Assembly: GCA_937976375.1 (NCBI GenBank)
Contig: CALJRU010000037.1
Span: forward strand, 1-36,140
Length of the DNA: 36,140 bases
Source: an uncultured Peptococcaceae bacterium
GTDB taxonomy: Bacteria > Bacillota > Peptococcia > Peptococcales > Peptococcaceae
Direction: 5' to 3'
The notes below the pieces were generated by a model. It was given only the letters and a program-made list of their open reading frames with translations, was not told the origin of the DNA and searched no databases. The first letter of the stretch is position 1, and every line of letters starts with the position of its first letter. Made by a program: the position numbers and the translations under genes. Shown one piece after another: positions 1 to 7,549 of this stretch.

Positions 1-82
1 TGGCGTAGTCTCGATTTTTGTTATTTCGAGTATCTACTCTATGGGGAGCTTATCACATGGTATCATGTCGCGCAGGCGGCTT

Positions 83-961
83 TTAGTTGTCGTTGAAGTG
101 TGCGCTCATTTCCTGAATGAAGGCGGCGAGCATGGGCTTTTCAGTGAGGCTGCGGTAATAGATGCCGAAGGAGATGGGCTCCGCGTCGATGATGGGCAGC
201 TGCACCAACGGCGGGTGATCGGGCGTGATGAGGTTGGGCAGGACAGCGACGCCATAGCCGGCGCTGACGAGCGCGGTGGTGGCTTCAACGGAGTCGCAGA
301 AATAAATATCGGACGATGGACGTTCGCCCATGAGGCTGCCCTGGATGGAGAGGATGGCCATGGAGGCGTGGGGCGGCGTGATGGAAACCAGCGGCGTGTC
401 GCGCAGCTGGTCGAGGGTGATGCTGGCGGCGTTGGCTAAGGGATGATCCATTGTGCAGAGGCAGACCAACGGGGCCTTGGTTAGTTCTTTATAGGTGGCG
501 TGGTTGCGCGCTGTTTCACGAAAGGCGATGACCGCGTCGAGGTCGCCGTCGTCGAGGCGGCGGAAAATGTGCTGGAAGGGGATGACGTGGAGCCGCGGAT
601 GCAGTGTCGGATGAGATTGGCGCAGGGCGGCCAAGGTGTCGGTGAGGCGGAAGAGGGTGGGAAAGTTGTTGGTGCCGAGGGTGAGGGTTTCGATGCTGTC
701 GTGGCGCGGATCGTTGAAACGGCGCTTGGCACGCTCGGAAATTTCCAGCATCTGGCGTGCATCACCGAGAAAGATGCGGCCGGAAGCGGTGAGCTTGACG
801 GAGCGGGTGCTGCGTTCAAAGAGGGTGGTGCTGAGCTCTTTTTCGAGGTTGCGGATCTGCTGGCTCACCGCTGGGTGGGTGACGTGAAGGTGTTCGGCGG
901 CCTTGGTGAAGTTGAGATATTCGGCCACAGCGAGGAAGCAGCGCAGTTGGTAGGTGTTCAT
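83..961 (-). CDS. LysR-family transcriptional regulator
   Basis: A 292-residue LysR-type regulator. The N-terminal winged HTH covers about residues 1-60 (starts MNTYQLRCFLAVAEYLNFTK, then the HPAVSQQIRNLEKEL recognition region). It is followed by the usual two-lobed effector domain, where a small molecule would bind; the effector cannot be read from sequence. I chose the ATG at 961 because AAAAAGGAG lies 7 bases upstream. The 16-residue longer frame from 1009 would run through a perfect palindrome that looks like the gene's own operator. The gene is divergent from an ABC exporter pair and shares a 126-base promoter region with it, so control of itself and of the exporter is the natural inference. 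Length and architecture are normal for the family. No terminator is seen between its stop and the window edge. Confidence 0.93.
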   Translation of the reverse strand: MNTYQLRCFLAVAEYLNFTKAAEHLHVTHPAVSQQIRNLEKELSTTLFERSTRSVKLTASGRIFLGDARQMLEISERAKRRFNDPRHDSIETLTLGTNNFPTLFRLTDTLAALRQSHPTLHPRLHVIPFQHIFRRLDDGDLDAVIAFRETARNHATYKELTKAPLVCLCTMDHPLANAASITLDQLRDTPLVSITPPHASMAILSIQGSLMGERPSSDIYFCDSVEATTALVSAGYGVAVLPNLITPDHPPLVQLPIIDAEPISFGIYYRSLTEKPMLAAFIQEMSAHFNDN

Positions 962-979
962 GGGGCGGCTCCTTTTTGA

Positions 980-1000
980 TTGGTAAGTTTTATTTACCAA
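980..1000. promoter_or_regulatory. Palindromic LysR operator candidate
   Basis: A perfect inverted repeat, TTGGTAA-N7-TTACCAA, lies just upstream of the lysR start and contains a T-N11-A arrangement typical of LysR boxes. It sits immediately downstream of the predicted lysR -10 box (1000-1005), where binding would block that promoter. Autoregulation is inferred. Confidence 0.6.
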
Positions 1001-1028
1001 TAGTAGCATATTCTAAATTCCCAATCAA
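1000..1028 (-). promoter_or_regulatory. lysR promoter
   Basis: On the minus strand TTGATT (1028-1023), 17 bases and TACTAT (1005-1000), preceded by TG as in extended -10 promoters. The -35 overlaps the -35 region of the divergent exporter promoter, so one regulator could influence both. Confidence 0.55.
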
Positions 1029-1046
1029 GAAAGGCCCGCGTATAAT
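1018..1046 (+). promoter_or_regulatory. Promoter of ABC exporter operon
   Basis: A perfect TATAAT at 1041-1046, with a weak -35 match (TTCCCA, 1018-1023) at 17-base spacing. It lies 42 bases upstream of the first exporter start codon. Confidence 0.5.
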
Positions 1047-1087
1047 ATAAACGATAGTCCCTATTTGATGTGAAAGGAGCATTGCTT

Positions 1088-2833
1088 ATGATACGAACGC
1101 TGTTTTCTCAGCTCAAAGAATACCGCACAGCCTCGCTGTTGTCGCCATTGTTTACGGCTTTGGAAGTTATCATGGAGATTCTGATTCCATTCATCATTGC
1201 CGAGCTCATCGACAAGGGCATCGAGGCGGGCAATATTCATGAAGTGTATCGCTATGGCGCCATCATGCTCATCATGGCCTTTTTCTCGCTGGCCTTTGGG
1301 GTGCTCGCCGGCCGTTTTGTGGCGAAGGCGTCCTCAGGCTTTGCCTGCAATCTGCGTGAAGGCATGTACGCCAACATTCAGACCTTTTCTTTTGCCAATA
1401 TTGATAAGTACAGCACCGCCGGTCTGGTCACCCGCATGACCACTGATGTGACGAATGTGCAGAACGCCTATCAGATGGTGTTGCGCATTGCGGTGCGTTC
1501 GCCGCTGATGCTGATCTGCAGTCTGGTGATGTGTTTCGTCATCAGCCCACAGCTGAGCAGCATCTTTTTTGTCGCCATTGTGATTCTGGCGGCAGCGCTG
1601 ATCTTTATTATGATGCGCACCACGAAGATTTTTACCGAAGTATTCCGTAAGTACGATGATTTGAACGCTAGCGTGCAGGAAAACGTGTCGGCGATTCGCG
1701 TCGTCAAGGCCTTTGTGCGTGAGGACCGCGAGAACGAGAAGTTTGAAAAAGCGGCCACCCGTCTCTATCGTCTCTTTGTGAAAGCGGAAGGACTGCTGGT
1801 ACTGAACAACCCTGTGATGATGTTCGTTGTGTACGGCTGCATTTTGGCGCTTTCCTGGTTTGGCGCGCATTTCATTGTGGTTGGCAGCCTCACCACCGGG
1901 AACCTGACGTCGTTGTTCAGTTACGTGATGAGTGTGCTCATGAGTCTGATGATGCTTTCGATGGTTTTCGTTATGATCACCATGAGTGCTGCCAGCGGCC
2001 GACGCATTGCAGAAGTTTTGGAAGAGAAGCCTTATTTGACCAATCCGGAAAAGCCGCTGACGACGGTGCGCGATGGCAGCATCGATTTTGACCATGTGGA
2101 CTTTGCCTATCGCCACGGCAGCGGTGAGCTGGTGCTGCATGACATCGATCTGCACATTCACGCTGGTGAAACCATCGGCATCATCGGCGGCACTGGCTGC
2201 GGCAAATCAACCTTGGTCAGCCTGGTGAGCCGTCTTTACGATGTAGACAACGGCAGTGTGCGTGTTGGCGGCGTTGATGTGCGTCAGTACGACATGGAAG
2301 CGCTGCGCGAGCAAGTGTCGGTGGTGCTGCAGAAAAATACGCTGTTTTCGGGCACCATCCTCGACAACCTGCGCTGGGGCAATCCGAACGCCAGCGAAGA
2401 AGAATGTGCGGCGGCCTGCCGCGCCGCCTGCGCCGATGAGTTTATTGCGCGTTTTCCTGATGGCTATAACACCTGGATCGAACAGGGCGGCAGCAACCTT
2501 TCCGGCGGTCAGAAACAGCGCCTGTGCATTGCGCGGGCACTGCTGAAAAAGCCGAAGGTGCTCATTCTTGATGATTCGACAAGCGCCGTTGATACGGCCA
2601 CCGATGCCAGCATTCGCCGCGCCTTTGCGGAAGAAATTCCGGGCACGACGAAGCTCATTGTGGCCCAGCGCATTTCCAGCGTGCAGGATGCCGACCGCAT
2701 CCTCGTTCTCGACGATGGCCGCGTGAGCGGCTTCGACACCCACGACGCGCTGGTTGAAAACAATGCCATTTACCGCGAAATCTTCATCGCTCAAACACAG
2801 GGCGGCGGCGATTTCGATGAAGCGTTGATGTGA
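1088..2833 (+). CDS. ABC exporter half-transporter with degenerate ATP site
   Basis: A 581-residue fused TMD-NBD exporter subunit: about six membrane helices in residues 1-320, then the ATPase domain. Walker A GGTGCGKST is near residue 366 and the signature NLSGGQ is canonical. Walker B reads LILDDSTS, with Asp (about D496) where the catalytic Glu is expected, and the switch position reads VAQR, with Gln (about Q527) instead of His. Loss of both residues marks the non-hydrolysing partner of a heterodimeric exporter of the BmrCD/LmrCD/TM287-288 type. The start at 1088 is set by AAAGGAG 8 bases upstream; the GTG at 1070 overlaps that site. It is followed 14 bases later by its partner. Substrate unknown; drugs or lipids are typical for the family. 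Confidence 0.93.
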   Translation: MIRTLFSQLKEYRTASLLSPLFTALEVIMEILIPFIIAELIDKGIEAGNIHEVYRYGAIMLIMAFFSLAFGVLAGRFVAKASSGFACNLREGMYANIQTFSFANIDKYSTAGLVTRMTTDVTNVQNAYQMVLRIAVRSPLMLICSLVMCFVISPQLSSIFFVAIVILAAALIFIMMRTTKIFTEVFRKYDDLNASVQENVSAIRVVKAFVREDRENEKFEKAATRLYRLFVKAEGLLVLNNPVMMFVVYGCILALSWFGAHFIVVGSLTTGNLTSLFSYVMSVLMSLMMLSMVFVMITMSAASGRRIAEVLEEKPYLTNPEKPLTTVRDGSIDFDHVDFAYRHGSGELVLHDIDLHIHAGETIGIIGGTGCGKSTLVSLVSRLYDVDNGSVRVGGVDVRQYDMEALREQVSVVLQKNTLFSGTILDNLRWGNPNASEEECAAACRAACADEFIARFPDGYNTWIEQGGSNLSGGQKQRLCIARALLKKPKVLILDDSTSAVDTATDASIRRAFAEEIPGTTKLIVAQRISSVQDADRILVLDDGRVSGFDTHDALVENNAIYREIFIAQTQGGGDFDEALM

Positions 2834-2847
2834 AGGGAGGAGCAGCC

Positions 2848-4728
2848 ATGAAAAAGAATACACTATCGACACGTCAGCAGCTCACCGCCATGAAGCGGGT
2901 GCTGGCTTACGTGCTGCACAGCTATAAAATTGCTTTTACGCTGGTGGTGCTCTGCATTATTGGCACCGTGCTGGCGACGCTGCGCGGGACATTGTTCATG
3001 CAGTCCCTCATCGACGACTACATCGTGCCGCTGACCCAGTCCCAATCACCAGATTTTTCGGCGCTTGCCGGCGCGCTCTGCTCGGTGGCAGCAACGTATG
3101 CTTTGGGTGTGCTCTGCGCCTATGGCTACAACCGCATCATGGTTTTTATCAGCCAGGGCACGTTGCGCCGTTTGCGTATTGAACTGTTCAAGCATATGGA
3201 ATCACTGCCGATTCGTTATTTTGACACCCATGCCCACGGCGACATTATGTCGGTTTACACCAACGACGTCGACACACTGCGCCAGTGCATTAGCCAGAGC
3301 ATTCCGCAGCTGATCAATTCGACCATCACCGTTGTCTGCGCCTTCATCAGCATGTTGGTGCTCGATATTCCGCTGACCATTCTGACGGTGGTCATGATTG
3401 CCCTGATGGTTTTTGTGACCACGCGCATCGCTGCCAAATCGGCGGCTTACTTTGCCCAGCAGCAGCGCGATCTTGGGATTGTCAATGGGTTCATCGAAGA
3501 AATGATGGACGGTCAGAAGGTGGTCAAGGTGTTCTGCCATGAGGAAGCGGCGATGGGTGATTTTGCCCGCCTCAATGACACCTTGCGCAAGAGCGCCGAC
3601 AAGGCCAATACCTTTGCCAACATCGCCATGCCTGTCAATGTCAACATCGGCAACATCAGCTATGTGCTTTGTGCCGTGGTCGGTGCCATTTTTGCCTTGG
3701 GCGGCTACTCCGGCCTGACGCTGGGCACGCTGGTGTCGTTTTTGACCTTGAACAAAAACGCGTCCATGCCGGTGAGCCATATCAGCCAGCAGCTGAATGC
3801 CATCGCCATGGCCATGGCTGGTGCTGAGCGCATTTTCGACCTTTTAGATGAAGAGCCGGAAGTGGACGAAGGCAATGTCACCCTCGTCAATGTAAGCGAA
3901 GACCCATCGGGCAACTTGTGTGAGACCACAGCCACCACCGGTATTTGGGCCTGGAAAGTGCCGCTGCAGGACGGCAGCTTCAAACTGGTGAAGCTGGAAG
4001 GTGACATCACCTTTGACGATGTGGACTTCGGTTATGTGCCGGAAAAAACCATTCTCCACAATATCAAGCTCTACGCCACACCAGGCCAGAAAATTGCCTT
4101 CGTTGGCAGCACCGGTGCTGGTAAAACCACCATCACGAACCTGATCAACCGTTTCTATGACACCAGCGACGGCAAGATCCGCTATGACGGCATCAACATC
4201 AATAAGATTCGCAAGGCCGATTTGCGCCGCAGTCTGGGCATCGTGCTTCAGGATACGCATCTGTTCACAGGCAGCGTTATGGAGAACATCCGCTACGGGC
4301 GCTTGGACGCCAGCGACGATGAGTGCATCGCTGCGGCAAAGCTCGCCAATGCCGATGGTTTTATCCGTCGTCTGCCGGACGGCTACGACACCATGCTCAC
4401 TGGTGATGGCGAAAGCCTCAGCCAGGGTCAGCGTCAGTTGTTGGCCATTGCGCGTGCAGCGGTTGCGGATCCACCGGTGCTCATCCTCGATGAAGCCACC
4501 TCGTCCATCGATACGCGCACCGAAAGCTTGGTGCAGCAGGGCATGGATGCGCTCATGAAAGGGCGCACCACCTTCGTCATTGCGCACCGTCTGTCGACGG
4601 TTAAAAACGCCGACTGCATCATGGTTCTCGAACAGGGCCGCGTCATCGAACGCGGCACCCACGACGAACTCCTTGCCGAAAAAGGACGCTACTACCAGCT
4701 CTACACTGGCAATGCCATTGGTGAATAA
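2848..4728 (+). CDS. ABC exporter half-transporter, catalytically complete partner
   Basis: A 626-residue TMD-NBD protein and the partner of the preceding gene. Walker A GSTGAGKTT is near residue 420, Walker B is LILDEATSS with catalytic Glu near 549, and the switch His near 580 is in VIAHRLST. The signature is the variant SLSQGQ. An insertion of about 50 residues rich in Thr, Gly and Trp separates the membrane domain from the ATPase domain, as in LmrD/YheH-like subunits. The ATG at 2848 follows GGGAGGAG. Together the two genes make one canonical and one degenerate ATP site, so they most likely form an obligate heterodimer exporting a hydrophobic compound. The operon ends in a strong terminator just after this gene. 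Confidence 0.93.
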   Translation: MKKNTLSTRQQLTAMKRVLAYVLHSYKIAFTLVVLCIIGTVLATLRGTLFMQSLIDDYIVPLTQSQSPDFSALAGALCSVAATYALGVLCAYGYNRIMVFISQGTLRRLRIELFKHMESLPIRYFDTHAHGDIMSVYTNDVDTLRQCISQSIPQLINSTITVVCAFISMLVLDIPLTILTVVMIALMVFVTTRIAAKSAAYFAQQQRDLGIVNGFIEEMMDGQKVVKVFCHEEAAMGDFARLNDTLRKSADKANTFANIAMPVNVNIGNISYVLCAVVGAIFALGGYSGLTLGTLVSFLTLNKNASMPVSHISQQLNAIAMAMAGAERIFDLLDEEPEVDEGNVTLVNVSEDPSGNLCETTATTGIWAWKVPLQDGSFKLVKLEGDITFDDVDFGYVPEKTILHNIKLYATPGQKIAFVGSTGAGKTTITNLINRFYDTSDGKIRYDGININKIRKADLRRSLGIVLQDTHLFTGSVMENIRYGRLDASDDECIAAAKLANADGFIRRLPDGYDTMLTGDGESLSQGQRQLLAIARAAVADPPVLILDEATSSIDTRTESLVQQGMDALMKGRTTFVIAHRLSTVKNADCIMVLEQGRVIERGTHDELLAEKGRYYQLYTGNAIGE

Positions 4729-4735
4729 CCCCTCA

Positions 4736-4769
4736 CCGCGCTTTCTCTCCAGAGAAGGCGCGGTTTTTT
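4736..4769 (+). terminator. Rho-independent terminator after ABC operon
   Basis: A 12-bp stem (CCGCGC plus TTTCTC paired with GAGAAG plus GCGCGG, one G-T pair), a 4-base loop TCCA and six T residues, 8 bases after the second exporter stop codon. Confidence 0.9.
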
Positions 4770-4822
4770 GATGTTTTTCCGATGATATTACTAGATTTTA
4801 TAGGTTCTACAATAAAGGAAGG

Positions 4823-4851
4823 TTGGGTTTTTCGGGCAGGTGGCCTATAAT
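4823..4851 (+). promoter_or_regulatory. glyA promoter
   Basis: A perfect TATAAT at 4846-4851, with a weak -35 (TTGGGT, 4823-4828) at 17-base spacing, 37 bases before the glyA start codon. Confidence 0.5.
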
Positions 4852-4888
4852 GAAAACATCAATCCAAAAAAAGAAAGAAGGTCTCCTC

Positions 4889-6124
4889 ATGAGTGATATT
4901 ACTGAATTCCTCGCGCCACAGGATCCTGCTGTGGCCGAAGCCATTGCCCATGAATTACAGCGTCAGCGCGACAAGATCGAGCTGATCGCTTCTGAAAACT
5001 TTGCCAGCCGTGCTGTCATGGCAGCACAAGGCTCCTGCCTCACCAACAAATATGCTGAAGGCTATCCAGGCAAGCGCTACTATGGCGGCTGCGAATATGT
5101 TGACGTTGTCGAAGATTTGGCACGCGAACGCGCCAAAAAGCTCTTTGGCGCTGAACATGCCAACGTACAGCCACATAGTGGTGCCCAAGCCAACTATGCT
5201 GCTTATCAGGCAGTGCTGAAACCTGGTGACACGGTGCTGGGGATGAATCTGGCCCACGGTGGTCACCTGACCCACGGTTCTTCCGTGAACTTCAGCGGCA
5301 AGCTCTACCATTTTGAAGAATACGGCGTTTCCCCTGACACTGAAACTATCGATTACGATGCTATGGAAGCCAAAGCCATGGAAGTCAAGCCTAAACTCAT
5401 TGTGGCTGGTGCCAGCGCTTATCCACGCATCATTGATTTTGCCCGCATTCGTGAAATCTGCGACAAGTGCGGCGCGCTGATGATGGTGGACATGGCTCAC
5501 ATTGCCGGCATCGTTGCAGCTGGCCGTCATCCAAATCCAGTGGAATATGCCGACATCGTTACCACCACCACCCACAAGACCCTGCGCGGGCCACGTGGCG
5601 GCATGATCCTCTGCAAGGCAGAATTGGCCAAGGCCATTGATAAGTCCGTATTCCCTGGCGCTCAGGGCGGTCCTCTCATGCACATCATCGCTGCCAAGGC
5701 TGTGGCACTGGGCGAAGCATTGCAGCCTGAATACAAAGACTACATTGATCAGCTGCTGCGCAACGCACAGGCCTTTGCTGAAGCGCTGAAGAACGTTGGT
5801 TTCCGTCTCGTCAGCGGCGGTACCGACAACCATCTGCTTTTGGTGGATGTGAAGTCCATGGGCCTGACCGGCGCCGAAGCCGAAAAAGCACTCGACGACT
5901 GCAACATCACCTGCAACAAGAACGGCATTCCATTCGACACCGAAAAGCCAACCGTTACCAGCGGCATCCGTCTTGGTACGCCAGCTGCCACCACCCGTGG
6001 CCTCAAGGAAGACGATTTCCGTGAACTGGCTGAAATTATGAAGGTGATTCTCGTTGACAAAGACCCTGAAAAGGGCAAAGCGATGGTGAAAACCATCACC
6101 GACCGTTATCCACTCTACGAATAA
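4889..6124 (+). CDS. glyA: Serine hydroxymethyltransferase
   Basis: A 411-residue cytosolic PLP enzyme that interconverts serine and glycine while loading one-carbon units onto tetrahydrofolate. The PLP lysine is in TTTTHKTLRGPRGG (about K230). The N-terminal ELIASENFAS-like block and GKRYYGGCEYVD are strongly conserved, and length is typical. The start at 4889 (MSDITEFLAP) fits AGAAGG 7 bases upstream; an in-frame ATG at 4823 overlaps the promoter and adds an unrelated sequence. It is followed after 26 bases by upp with no terminator between. This is a pairing known from other Firmicutes and joins one-carbon and pyrimidine-salvage functions. Confidence 0.98.
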   Translation: MSDITEFLAPQDPAVAEAIAHELQRQRDKIELIASENFASRAVMAAQGSCLTNKYAEGYPGKRYYGGCEYVDVVEDLARERAKKLFGAEHANVQPHSGAQANYAAYQAVLKPGDTVLGMNLAHGGHLTHGSSVNFSGKLYHFEEYGVSPDTETIDYDAMEAKAMEVKPKLIVAGASAYPRIIDFARIREICDKCGALMMVDMAHIAGIVAAGRHPNPVEYADIVTTTTHKTLRGPRGGMILCKAELAKAIDKSVFPGAQGGPLMHIIAAKAVALGEALQPEYKDYIDQLLRNAQAFAEALKNVGFRLVSGGTDNHLLLVDVKSMGLTGAEAEKALDDCNITCNKNGIPFDTEKPTVTSGIRLGTPAATTRGLKEDDFRELAEIMKVILVDKDPEKGKAMVKTITDRYPLYE

Positions 6125-6150
6125 GAACGACCAACAGGCAAGGGGGCCGC

Positions 6151-6783
6151 ATGATGGACAACGTCCACATTTATGATCATCCATTGATTCACCATAAAAT
6201 TTCCTATCTGAGAGACAAAAACACGTCGACTGCTGATTTTCGCAATCTCGTCGAAGAATTGGCGCTTTTGATGGCCTTTGAAGTGTTGGCGGATCTGCCA
6301 ACGTACGATGTTTCAGTGGAAACACCGCTGGCAACGGCTGAGTGCCGCCGTGTGCACGAAAACGGCATCGTGATTGTGCCGATTCTGCGCGCAGGCTTGG
6401 GCATGGTGCCTGGATTTCAGAAGCTTTTGCCATTCGTGCGGGTGGGCCACATCGGCCTGGCACGCAACGAAGAGACCCACGAACCAGAAGCCTACTACTA
6501 CAAGATGCCGCCTGGCGTCGAAGATGCGACGGTGATCGTCGTTGATCCGATGCTCGCCACCGGCGGTTCGGCGTGTGACGCTATCGCTACCTTGAAAAAG
6601 CACGGCGTTAAGCATTTCAAGTTCGTTTGTCTCATCGCTTCGGAAGATGGCATTGCTCGTCTCCACCGTGAACATCCGGATGTGGAAATTTATGCTGCTG
6701 AATGTGACCCTGTGCTCAACGATGATGCCTACATCGTCCCAGGCCTGGGCGATGCTGGCGATCGCATTTTTGGCACGCTCTGA
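6151..6783 (+). CDS. upp: Uracil phosphoribosyltransferase
   Basis: A 210-residue cytosolic enzyme converting uracil and PRPP to UMP in pyrimidine salvage. The PRPP-binding loop reads VDPMLATGGSACDAI, and the C-terminal uracil-recognition region YIVPGLGDAGDRIFGT is intact. Two ATGs stand in tandem at 6151 and 6154; AGGGGG at about 6141-6146 lies rather close to the first, so initiation at 6154 (209 residues) is equally possible. Co-transcribed with glyA. A bidirectional terminator follows. Confidence 0.97.
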   Translation: MMDNVHIYDHPLIHHKISYLRDKNTSTADFRNLVEELALLMAFEVLADLPTYDVSVETPLATAECRRVHENGIVIVPILRAGLGMVPGFQKLLPFVRVGHIGLARNEETHEPEAYYYKMPPGVEDATVIVVDPMLATGGSACDAIATLKKHGVKHFKFVCLIASEDGIARLHREHPDVEIYAAECDPVLNDDAYIVPGLGDAGDRIFGTL

Positions 6784-6806
6784 TAAAAGAATATTCTCTG
6801 GAAAAT

Positions 6807-6845
6807 AAAAAAGCCACAGCTCACAATGTGAGCTGTGGCTTTTTT
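6807..6845. terminator. Bidirectional terminator between upp and the stalk-domain gene
   Basis: A perfect inverted repeat of 14 bases per arm (AGCCACAGCTCACA and its complement, separated by one base), with A residues before and T residues after. It works for upp on the plus strand and for the converging gene on the minus strand. Confidence 0.92.
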
Positions 6846-6864
6846 GTGTTCATCTGCGGCGTCT

Positions 6865-7380
6865 TCATCGCGTGATGGTGACAGTGCGCGAAGCGTTGTC
6901 CCAATTTACCGTGGCACCGAGGGATTCTGCAATGACGCGGGCCGGCACCATGGTGCGGCCGCTGAGAATCATCGGCGGCACGTCGATTTCTTTGGTGTGC
7001 GAGAGCACGAAATCGATGGCGGCCTGTGAAGTTGGGTTGGCTTCATAAACCTGGAACAGGGTGTAGTCGGCGCAGAACATGGTTCGCTGGTTGACAACCA
7101 GCGACATGATGCGGTTGGTCTTTGGGTCATAACCTGAGATGGTCTGTGTGTCGCCGAACCATTCTACAGTGGCGCCAAGGGCTTCAAAGATGGCACGCAA
7201 TGGCACCATGGTGCGCCCATCCTGGATCACAGGTGGCTGATCGGTGCTGAGGTATTTGCCATTGACATAAATCGAAATATTGGCAGCGTCGGCTTCTTCT
7301 GGATGTGCCGCTGGCAGCACAACGGTAAAAGCCAGCACAAACAGCATGAGGATACTGATGAGCTGTTTCCTATGTGACAT
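6865..7380 (-). CDS. Secreted copper-amine-oxidase N-terminal-like (stalk) domain protein
   Basis: A 171-residue exported protein. A signal peptide (SHRKQ, a hydrophobic stretch, cleavage near ADA-AN) precedes a stalk domain named after copper amine oxidase N-termini, with two recognisable half-repeats: QDGRTMVPLRAIFEALGATV and the later LSGRTMVPARVIAESLGATV. There is no catalytic domain. Such proteins are common on the surfaces of Clostridia and are thought to be structural or wall-associated. I chose the ATG at 7380 because AAAGGAG lies 9 bases upstream; earlier in-frame starts overlap or precede that site. It converges on upp and is monocistronic. A second stalk-domain protein occurs at 21347-22279. 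Confidence 0.85.
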   Translation of the reverse strand: MSHRKQLISILMLFVLAFTVVLPAAHPEEADAANISIYVNGKYLSTDQPPVIQDGRTMVPLRAIFEALGATVEWFGDTQTISGYDPKTNRIMSLVVNQRTMFCADYTLFQVYEANPTSQAAIDFVLSHTKEIDVPPMILSGRTMVPARVIAESLGATVNWDNASRTVTITR

Positions 7381-7549
7381 GAGGGTCATCTCCTTTTTAT
7401 CATTCAATCATTTCTATTATTGTATCGCAAAATAGCCGACAAAAAGGGTCAAGCCAGTAACAATTACAACAAAATCTTGCAAAAAAGAGGGAACATGTCA
7501 TCGAAAACAGAAAAGGTCCTCGCAGAAACGGGTAAATGCGCAAAGAATA
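7381..7549. other. Intergenic region with no clear gene
   Basis: This is the gap between the stalk-domain gene and the 3' end of the P-ATPase gene, both on the minus strand. A TACAAT-like -10 is present on the minus strand at 7424-7419 for the stalk gene, but its -35 is weak. I see no terminator for the ATPase gene and no convincing small ORF. Confidence 0.4.

Noticed and set aside
41..439. Long open frame opposite the lysR gene
   Set aside because: It lies wholly antisense to a clearly conserved LysR gene, has no ribosome site and no recognisable domain. The high GC content opens many such shadow frames in this window (for example opposite glyA, the M60 gene, nadA and MATE).
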